A DNA stretch of 7,740 nucleotides from an uncultured Burkholderiales bacterium (GTDB lineage: Bacteria; Pseudomonadota; Gammaproteobacteria; Burkholderiales; Burkholderiaceae_D). Of the stretch, positions 1 through 4,657 are shown piece by piece. Numbering within the stretch: the stretch's first letter is position 1; each line of letters begins with the position of its first letter. The translations under genes were made by a program, and so were the position numbers. Where the stretch lies: positions 1 to 7,740 of the forward strand of contig CALMOR010000238.1 of NCBI GenBank assembly GCA_937872165.1, written 5' to 3'. The notes below the pieces were generated by a model that saw only the letters and a program-made list of their open reading frames with translations, was not told the DNA's origin and searched no databases.

Positions 1-323
1 TCGCAGTGGAGCTCGACGAGGGCGTGCGCATCGCGCAGGCGCTCGGGCCGCGCAAGGCCGCCATCCTCGCCAACCACGGCCTCATCACGGTCGGCAAGAC
101 GGTCGACGAGGCGGTATGGTGGTTCATCACGCTCGAGCGTTCCTGCCAGGTGCAGTTGCTGGCCGAGGCCGCCGCGGCGCGGACCGGTGTCGTGCCGAAG
201 CAGGTGAGCCCGGAGTCTGCGCGCCAGTCGTTCGGCATCGTCGGCACGCCGTTCGCGGGATGGTTCCAGTTCCAGCCGCTGTACGCGCGCATCGTCAAGG
301 AACAGTCCGACCTGCTCGACTGA
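1..323 (+). CDS. Class II aldolase/adducin family protein, C-terminal part (5' end outside window)
   Basis: The reading frame is open from the left edge (first full codon at base 3) to a TGA at 321-323, so only about the last 106 residues are present and no start can be assigned. The segment AILANHGLITVG, followed by TVDEAVWW, is the signature of the class II aldolase/adducin fold. The His of ANHG (bases 75-77) matches the metal-binding His of L-fuculose-1-phosphate aldolase (His155 there). The family comprises zinc-dependent cytoplasmic aldolases, epimerases and decarboxylases acting on sugar phosphates or hydroxy-ketones, plus members of unknown substrate. The tail (GTPFAGWFQFQPLYARIVKEQ) resembles the broad uncharacterised bacterial 'class II aldolase/adducin family protein' group rather than FucA or AraD, which is a judgement from memory. 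It is the first visible gene of a + strand run, 56 bp before the GST-like gene. Family assignment is solid; substrate is unknown. Confidence 0.88.
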   Translation, partial: AVELDEGVRIAQALGPRKAAILANHGLITVGKTVDEAVWWFITLERSCQVQLLAEAAAARTGVVPKQVSPESARQSFGIVGTPFAGWFQFQPLYARIVKEQSDLLD

Positions 324-346
324 CCCGTCGGCCACCGCCGTTCACG

Positions 347-370
347 CTCGACACTCTCGACACTCTCGAC
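347..370 (+). repeat. 9-bp tandem repeat (CTCGACACT, 2.67 copies)
   Basis: CTCGACACT occurs at 347-355 and 356-364, followed by a partial copy CTCGAC at 365-370. It ends one base before the AAGG Shine-Dalgarno-like site (372-375) of the GST-like gene. The unit length is a multiple of three, and the repeat lies wholly between the aldolase stop and the GST start. It may be a neutral slippage product. It contains no inverted symmetry that would suggest an operator. Confidence 0.75.
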
Positions 371-379
371 CAAGGTCCA

Positions 380-1348
380 ATGAACCCTTCCTTTTCCGAC
401 AGTCAGATCGTGCAGGTCGACCAGCTGATCCTCCATCACTACGCGACCTCGCCGTACTCGGAAAAGATCCGCGCCATCCTCAGCTTCAAGGACGTGCCGT
501 GGACCTCGGTCGAGGTGCCGGCGATCATGCCGAAGCCCGACTACGTGGCGCTGACCGGCGGTTACCGGCGCGTCCCGATCCTGCAGATCGGCGCCCACAT
601 CTACTGCGACACCGCGCTGATCGCCGAGGTGCTCGAGCGCCTGGCGCCGAGCCCGGCCATCTTTCCGCCCGAGTCGGCCGGCACCGCGCGCTTCTTCGCG
701 CAGTGGGCGGACTCGGTGCTGTTCTGGACCACCGCCGCCTACGTCTTCCAGAAGGAGGGGGCCGCATCGCTCCTGTCTCATCTGACCGACGACGAGAAGA
801 AGGCCTTCGCGGTCGACCGCGGCGAGTTCCGCAGCCGCATCCCGCGCATGGCGTCGTCGGAAGCCACCGCGGCGCTGCTGATCTACCTGCGGCGCTTCGA
901 GACGATGCTGATCGACGACCGCGTATGGCTGCTCGGCAGCTCGGCGTCCATCGCCGACTTCTCGGTCTATCACTGCCTGTGGTTCGTGCGCCGCTCCGGA
1001 CCGCTCGCCGCGATCATCGACGACTTCCCGTACGTGGCCGGCTGGTACGAGCGCATGCGCCGCCTCGTGCAGCCGCCGCATGCGGACATGACGAGCGAGG
1101 CCGCGCTGCGGCATGCGTCCGACGAAGTGCCGCAGGAGCTCGAGTCCGAGTTCTATACCGACACGCACGGCATCTCGCTCGGCGAACAGGTCACCGTCAC
1201 GCCGGTCGACACCGGCTGCGACCCGGTGCAGGGCGAGCTGGTGCTCGCGATGCGCGACGAGCTCGCGCTTCGCCGCTTCGACGATCGCGTCGGCGAACTG
1301 ATCGTCCACTTCCCGCGTCTCGGCTTCGAGATGAAGAAAGTGGCATGA
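380..1348 (+). CDS. Glutathione S-transferase-fold protein with C-terminal extension
   Basis: This encodes 322 residues, well above the 200-230 of typical bacterial GSTs. Residues 16-88 are a thioredoxin-like GST N-domain: LILHHYATSPYSEKIR opens it, V65-P66 is the expected cis-proline pair and D77-T78 sits at the glutathione gamma-glutamyl position. An all-helical C-domain follows, including WLLGSSASIADFSVYHCLWF, the conserved N-capping and hydrophobic-staple region, and runs to about residue 245. Residues 258-322 are an extra beta-rich tail (GEQVTVTPVDTGCDPVQGELV to VHFPRLGFEM). The position often held by Cys or Ser in the active-site loop reads S24-P-Y-S27, so a Ser-type enzyme or a non-catalytic binding protein are both possible. 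The ATG at 380 is chosen for AAGG at 372-375 (short 4-base spacer) and for starting after the aldolase stop. The frame is open upstream to base 116, but that part only shadows the aldolase. The stop overlaps the next start (ATGA). Role is inferred as cytoplasmic handling of electrophiles. Confidence 0.87.
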   Translation: MNPSFSDSQIVQVDQLILHHYATSPYSEKIRAILSFKDVPWTSVEVPAIMPKPDYVALTGGYRRVPILQIGAHIYCDTALIAEVLERLAPSPAIFPPESAGTARFFAQWADSVLFWTTAAYVFQKEGAASLLSHLTDDEKKAFAVDRGEFRSRIPRMASSEATAALLIYLRRFETMLIDDRVWLLGSSASIADFSVYHCLWFVRRSGPLAAIIDDFPYVAGWYERMRRLVQPPHADMTSEAALRHASDEVPQELESEFYTDTHGISLGEQVTVTPVDTGCDPVQGELVLAMRDELALRRFDDRVGELIVHFPRLGFEMKKVA

Positions 1349-1851
1349 CGGGTCGCGGCGGCGCGCAAGCGCTGGTCTGGACCTGGCGGCGATTCGAGCG
1401 CTTGAGCGCGGACGACGTCTACGACCTGCTGGCCCTGCGGAGCCGGGTCTTCGTCGTCGAGCAGAGCTGCGTCTTCCTCGATGCCGACGGCCACGACCGC
1501 TCGGCCTGGCATCTGCTCGGTCGCGTCGCGGACGCTGCGGCGTCGCCGCTCGCGGCCTGTCTGCGCTGCCTCGATCCCGGCGTCCGCTACCCCGAGCCTT
1601 CGATCGGTCGCGTCGCCACGTCGTTGGAATTGCGCGGTCGCGGACTGGGGCGAGCGCTGATGGACGAAGGCATCGCGCGCTCGCAGGATGCGTGGCCCGG
1701 GTCGGCGTTCGTCATCAACGCGCAGTCGCGGCTCGAAGCCTTCTATCGATCGCTCGGCTTCGTGACCGAAGGCATGCCCTACGTCGAGGACGACATCGAG
1801 CACGTGCGGATGCGCCTCGGCGCCGGTCGACGCCGCGTGAAGCCGCGCTGA
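1345..1851 (+). CDS. ElaA-like GNAT family N-acetyltransferase
   Basis: The 168-residue protein matches the ElaA subgroup of GNAT acetyltransferases along its length. It has YDLLALRSRVFVVEQSC (residues 26-42), HLLGRV (56-61), EPSIGRVATSLELRGRGLGRALM (84-106) and FYRSLGFVTEG with DIEHVRM near the end (133-156). R97-G-R-G-L-G102 is the acetyl-CoA pyrophosphate-binding loop (Q/RxxGxG/A). Where many homologues read DGIPH before the last strand, this one has DDIEH. The C-terminal tail GAGRRRVKPR is basic and extends past the usual end, making the protein about 15 residues longer than E. coli ElaA. GNATs transfer acetyl from acetyl-CoA to an amine in the cytoplasm; the ElaA acceptor is not established to my knowledge. 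The start ATG lies inside the GST stop (ATGA at 1345-1348) with only a weak purine stretch upstream, so translation is probably coupled to the GST gene. Confidence 0.92.
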   Translation: MTGRGGAQALVWTWRRFERLSADDVYDLLALRSRVFVVEQSCVFLDADGHDRSAWHLLGRVADAAASPLAACLRCLDPGVRYPEPSIGRVATSLELRGRGLGRALMDEGIARSQDAWPGSAFVINAQSRLEAFYRSLGFVTEGMPYVEDDIEHVRMRLGAGRRRVKPR

Positions 1852-1859
1852 GCCGAGCC

Positions 1860-1878
1860 AGGCCGCGTCAAGCGGCCT
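1860..1878 (+). other. Perfect 7-bp hairpin between ElaA-like and SDR genes
   Basis: AGGCCGC (1860-1866) and GCGGCCT (1872-1878) are perfectly complementary around the loop GTCAA. The hairpin starts nine bases after the ElaA-like stop and ends about 15 bases before the SDR Shine-Dalgarno. No T-run follows (next bases CGACCGCC), so it is not a classical intrinsic terminator. It could trim or stabilise mRNA ends or partly separate the two gene pairs. Function is inferred only. Confidence 0.45.
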
Positions 1879-1906
1879 CGACCGCCATCAACGAGGAGAG
1901 AGGACG

Positions 1907-2836
1907 ATGAAGGACTTCAAGGGCCGCACCGCGGTCGTCACCGGCGGCGGCAGCGGCTTCGGGCGCGAGTTCGCCCACCTCGCGGCGGGTCTCGAGATGA
2001 ACGTCGTCATCGCCGACGTGCAGCAGGACGCGCTCGACGCGGTCGCGGCTGAACTCGAGGCCAAGCATGCGAAGGTCGTCGCGCGCAGGGTCGACGTCTC
2101 GAAGAGCGAAGAGGTCGAGGCGCTCGCCGCCGAGACCGAGTCCGTCTTCGGCGCGACCCATCTGCTCTTCAACAACGCGGGCGTGGGTTCGGGCGGCCTG
2201 ATCTGGGAGAACACGATCCGCGACTGGGAGTGGGTGCTGGGCGTCAACGTCTGGGGCGTGATCCATGGTCTGCGCGCCTTCGTGCCGCGCATGCTCGCGA
2301 GCGCGAAGGCCGACTCCGGCTATGCGGGCCACGTCGTCAACACCGCGTCGATGGCCGGGCTGCTGAACGCGCCCAACATGGGCATCTACAACGTCTCGAA
2401 GCATGCGGTGGTATCGATGACCGAGACGCTGTTCCAGGATCTCGCGCTGGTCGAGGCACCGATCGGATCGTCGGTGGCCTGCCCGTACTTCGTGCCGACC
2501 GGCATCAGCCAGTCGCAGCGCAACGCGCCGGCGGACGTCTCGGGCGAACCGGTCTCCGCGTCGAAACGCGCACAGCAGATGATGTCGGCGAAGGCGGTCG
2601 GCTCGGGCAAGGTGACGGCGGCCGACTTCGCGGCCGCCGTGTTCGACGCGATCAGGGAAGACCGCTTCTACGTCTTCTCGCATCCGCACGCGCTCGGCAA
2701 CGTCGAGACGCGGATGAAGGACATCGTCGGCATGCGCAACCCGAGCGATCCGTTCGCGGCCCGACCCGACGTGCGCACGCGACTGCGCGCCGCGATGGCG
2801 GGGATCGCCGCACAGGTCGCCGGAGGCAACGCATGA
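1907..2836 (+). CDS. Classical short-chain dehydrogenase/reductase (SDR)
   Basis: The 309-residue protein has a complete classical SDR layout. The nucleotide-binding motif is T12-GGGSGFG19, and D37 at the end of strand 2 (VVIADV) favours NAD(H) over NADP(H). D63-V64 contacts adenine and N89-NAG92 stabilises the central sheet. The catalytic tetrad is N114-S148-Y161-K165, with the correct 13-residue Ser-Tyr spacing and YxxxK. The C-terminal 60 residues (DRFYVFSHPHALGNVETRMKDI, then RNPSDPF) extend beyond the usual 250-residue core, as in a subgroup whose tail covers the substrate pocket. It should oxidise an alcohol or reduce a ketone in the cytoplasm; the substrate is not readable. The start is fixed by a strong GAGGAG at 1893-1898, 8 bases from the ATG. 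The stop overlaps the hydrolase start (ATGA), so the two products are probably made together and may act in one pathway. Confidence 0.95.
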   Translation: MKDFKGRTAVVTGGGSGFGREFAHLAAGLEMNVVIADVQQDALDAVAAELEAKHAKVVARRVDVSKSEEVEALAAETESVFGATHLLFNNAGVGSGGLIWENTIRDWEWVLGVNVWGVIHGLRAFVPRMLASAKADSGYAGHVVNTASMAGLLNAPNMGIYNVSKHAVVSMTETLFQDLALVEAPIGSSVACPYFVPTGISQSQRNAPADVSGEPVSASKRAQQMMSAKAVGSGKVTAADFAAAVFDAIREDRFYVFSHPHALGNVETRMKDIVGMRNPSDPFAARPDVRTRLRAAMAGIAAQVAGGNA

Positions 2837-3780
2837 ACGGGCCCGAGATGCCGGCCGCCCGCATCGACGACGACCGCTATGCGGATCTCGCCAACGGCAT
2901 CCGCCTCCACTACGCGAGCGCCGGCGAGCCCGCGGGCCGCAAGCTGATCGTCTTCCTGCACGGCTTCCCCGAAGCATGGTTCGCCTGGGAGGCGCAGCTC
3001 GCCGAGTTCGGCAAGGACCACTTCGCGATCGCTCCCGACTTGCGCGGCTTCAACCTGTCGGCCAAGCCGCCCGAAGTCGCGGCCTATCACATCAAGCACA
3101 TCGCCGAGGACATCCGGCTCCTGATCGAGTATCTCGGCCACGGCTCGGCGATCGTCGTGTGTCACGACTGGGGCGGCGCGGTGGGCTGGCATCTGGGCAT
3201 CTTCCATCCCGACCTGGTCGAGCGTCTCGTCGTCGTCAACTCGCCGCACCCCTGGCTGTTCATGCGCGAGCTCGCGAACAATCCGGTGCAGCAGGCCGCG
3301 TCGGCCTACATGAACTGGTTGCGCGCCCCGGGTTCCGAGGAAGGCCTCGTGGCCGGCGACTTCAAGATCGTCGAACGTTTCCTCGACGCCGAGGACGGAA
3401 CGCATCCGAGCTGGTACACGCCCGAGGTCCGCGAGCGTTATCGGGCGATGTGGTCCGTGCCCGGCGCGCCGAAGGCGGACGGAGCGCCTTCGCATGCGAT
3501 GACCGGCGGCTGCAACTTCTACCGCGCCACGCCGCTGCATCCACCCACCGCGACGGAGCCCGCGCGTCCTCTGCCGGCGCCTGGCGACTGGAGCCTGACG
3601 ATGCCGGTCCGCGTCATCTGGGGCGAGACCGACCGCGCGTTGACGACCGGCCTGATCGACGGGCTCGACGAGGTCTGTCCCGACCTCGTGCTGGAGCGCA
3701 TTCCCGAGGGTTCGCACTGGGTGGTGCACGAGCAGCCGGATCGCGTCAATCGCCTGATCCGCCGCTTCCTCGTCGATTGA
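2833..3780 (+). CDS. Alpha/beta hydrolase, epoxide hydrolase type
   Basis: The 315-residue protein is an alpha/beta hydrolase with an Asp nucleophile. HGFPE (43-47) supplies the oxyanion hole and D69-L-R-G-F follows strand 4. D112 in C110-H-D-W-G-G is the nucleophile, D267 in WGETD the charge-relay acid and H295 in EGSHWVVHEQP the base. Two cap-domain tyrosines, Y159 (SAYMNW) and Y230 (NFYRAT), stand at the spacing expected for the epoxide-activating pair of soluble epoxide hydrolases, which is my alignment by eye. An Asp nucleophile also occurs in haloalkane and haloacetate dehalogenases. W113 after the nucleophile argues against the fluoroacetate type (HDRGG), and the Tyr pair favours epoxide hydrolase. 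Oddly, the small residue two before the nucleophile is Cys110 rather than the usual Gly. The start follows a GGAGG at 2822-2826 lying inside the SDR gene (6-base spacer) and overlaps its stop. No signal peptide is seen, so it is cytoplasmic. Confidence 0.9.
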   Translation: MNGPEMPAARIDDDRYADLANGIRLHYASAGEPAGRKLIVFLHGFPEAWFAWEAQLAEFGKDHFAIAPDLRGFNLSAKPPEVAAYHIKHIAEDIRLLIEYLGHGSAIVVCHDWGGAVGWHLGIFHPDLVERLVVVNSPHPWLFMRELANNPVQQAASAYMNWLRAPGSEEGLVAGDFKIVERFLDAEDGTHPSWYTPEVRERYRAMWSVPGAPKADGAPSHAMTGGCNFYRATPLHPPTATEPARPLPAPGDWSLTMPVRVIWGETDRALTTGLIDGLDEVCPDLVLERIPEGSHWVVHEQPDRVNRLIRRFLVD

Positions 3781-3892
3781 GCGACGCCCGGGGCGCCGGT
3801 CGGGGACATCGCCGACAAGGGGTTCCGCGATTACCCGACGCCGACCGGAAAGGCGCGCGGGCACCCTCCGGAAGCCACCAAGAGGAGAACCC

Positions 3893-4276
3893 ATGCACAG
3901 CACGATCAAATGGCTAGCCGTCGCGGCCACCGTCGCGACGCTCGGCGCCTGCAACAAGGCCGAGACCCCGAAGACCGACAGCTCGATGTCGAACCCGTCG
4001 ACGACGTCGACCACCGGCAGTACCGCGGCGACCGGCAGCACCGGCTCGACGCCTGCGCCGAGCAGCGGCGACGCATCGCCGCCGCCGACGACATCGGGTA
4101 CCAGCGACACGCAGACTTCCCCGTCCTCGCCTGCGGCGAACACCGGCGGCACGCCGGGCTTCCCGCCGGGATCGCCGCAGGACACCACGCCGCCGGTCAG
4201 TCCGTCGCCCGGCGATTCCGGCAAGTCGGGCGAATCCAACAAGACCAACACGACGGCGCCGACCGACGTCAAGTGA
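3893..4276 (+). CDS. Low-complexity Ser/Thr/Pro/Gly-rich lipoprotein
   Basis: The 127-residue product begins with a lipoprotein signal peptide: MHSTIK, the hydrophobic segment WLAVAATVATL and the lipobox L17-G-A-C20. Cleavage before C20 would leave a 107-residue lipidated chain. N21 at position +2 is not the Asp inner-membrane retention signal, so outer-membrane sorting by Lol is expected. The mature part is almost entirely Ser, Thr, Pro, Gly, Ala, Asn and Asp with a single aromatic residue (F90). It holds Gly-Ser-Thr triplets at 42-44, 48-50 and 51-53 and proline-rich stretches at 54-106, so it is probably disordered. I recognise no domain and assign no function. AGGAG at 3883-3887 sits 5 bases before the ATG. 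It lies 112 bp after the hydrolase gene, so it may have its own promoter, though none is clear. A strong hairpin lies just after its stop. The convincing signal peptide and Shine-Dalgarno argue against it being a chance frame. Confidence 0.78.
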   Translation: MHSTIKWLAVAATVATLGACNKAETPKTDSSMSNPSTTSTTGSTAATGSTGSTPAPSSGDASPPPTTSGTSDTQTSPSSPAANTGGTPGFPPGSPQDTTPPVSPSPGDSGKSGESNKTNTTAPTDVK

Positions 4277-4282
4277 CGATCC

Positions 4283-4310
4283 GATCCGCGCGTCGCGAGA
4301 CGCGTGGATC
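4283..4310 (+). terminator. 12-bp hairpin with GCGA tetraloop after the lipoprotein gene
   Basis: GATCCGCGCGTC (4283-4294) pairs with GACGCGTGGATC (4299-4310) over twelve positions, eleven Watson-Crick and one G-U in the transcript, closed by GCGA, a GNRA-type tetraloop. It begins seven bases after the lipoprotein stop codon. This is where an intrinsic terminator would be, but the following bases (TCCCGCGG) lack a T-run. It may work as an atypical terminator, or as a 3' stabilising stem with Rho-dependent termination further on. The structure is clear; the terminator label is inference. Confidence 0.55.
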
Positions 4311-4546
4311 TCCCGCGGCTCCTCAGGTCTCGTAGGCAGGAAGCTGCTAGACGGCTCGACGCCGCGGGCCGCTCGGAAGGCCTGCATCGCGCGGGTACGC
4401 GGTGGCGGCCGGCCTAGGGCCTTGCCAGCACGATGACGGTCGCGACCATGCCTTCCGTCGCCGCTGTCGATCCACGAGGTGCTGCCGACGTGTCGGGCGG
4501 TTTGCCCGAGGCCGCTTCGCAGGCGACCGATGCGTCCGGGGCGTGC

Positions 4547-4555
4547 TGCTAGACT
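4547..4555 (+). promoter_or_regulatory. Possible extended -10 promoter for the S9A peptidase gene
   Basis: TGCTAGACT fits an extended -10 element (TGn followed by TAGACT, 4 of 6 matches to TATAAT). No good -35 box is visible 16-19 bases upstream, which is tolerated by extended -10 promoters. Transcription would start near 4562, giving a leader of roughly 95 bases before the GTG start at 4658. This is a pattern match only. Confidence 0.35.
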
Positions 4556-4643
4556 CCGCCGCTTTTCGACGTCGTTCCACGACGATTCGGGAGGACGGGA
4601 CCTCGCGCTCCCGGCCGTCTCGCGCCGGCGTCCTTGCCGCATC

Positions 4644-4653
4644 GGAGAGGAAG
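4644..4653 (+). promoter_or_regulatory. Ribosome binding site that sets the GTG start of the S9A peptidase
   Basis: GGAGAGGAAG contains AGGA at 4648-4651, six bases before the GTG at 4658. It lies downstream of the alternative in-frame TTG at 4634, so that earlier start would be read through the site and has no comparable site of its own. Starting at 4658 also gives a clean signal peptide. Confidence 0.7.
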
Positions 4654-4657
4654 CACC

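Larger units (their letters stand above)
4311..4657. other. Intergenic region with no supported gene
   Basis: No frame on either strand combines a start, a Shine-Dalgarno site and a recognisable protein. The short frames present are Arg/Ala/Pro-rich shadows. The region holds a GGCC-TAG-GGCC inverted repeat near 4413-4423 and a 6-bp stem TCGGGC/GCCCGA (4493-4509). Two copies of TGCTAGAC occur at 4345-4352 and 4547-4554. Two small stems lie in the presumed leader of the peptidase gene: CGTCG/CGACG at 4570-4584 and CGGGAG/CTCCCG at 4588-4613. The stems are common by chance at this base composition. The second TGCTAGAC copy is the best promoter candidate. Confidence 0.6.

Noticed and set aside
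116..379. Upstream extension of the GST frame to a start at base 116
   Set aside because: The extension is an Arg/Ala-rich shadow of the aldolase gene and includes the 9-bp repeat read as TLD repeats. The GST domain starts naturally after the ATG at 380.
499..1344. Upstream extension of the ElaA-like frame
   Set aside because: The translation is Arg-rich and matches nothing, and it overlaps the well-supported GST gene. The ATG at 1345 begins the protein just before the conserved ElaA motifs.
2230..2832. Upstream extension of the hydrolase frame
   Set aside because: It is a shadow of the SDR gene. The ATG at 2833 has GGAGG at good spacing and precedes the first hydrolase strand.
3781..3892. 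Possible terminator after the hydrolase gene (CGCCC-G-GGGCG and GTCGG/CCGAC)
   Set aside because: The first has a one-base loop and cannot fold as drawn. The second is only five pairs with an eight-base loop and no T-run. Both are expected by chance in GC-rich DNA.
2668..4272. 534-residue minus-strand open frame opposite the hydrolase and lipoprotein genes
   Set aside because: It shows no domain or family motif and lies opposite genes with clear motifs on the plus strand. Its Val/Gly/Asp-rich start is simply the reverse complement of the low-complexity lipoprotein gene.
4347..4580. 77-residue minus-strand frame in the intergenic region
   Set aside because: It is Arg/Pro/Ser-rich, has no Shine-Dalgarno site that I can see and resembles no family.
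4634..4657. Alternative TTG start for the peptidase
   Set aside because: It adds eight residues, places the clear ribosome binding site inside the coding region, and lacks a comparable site of its own.
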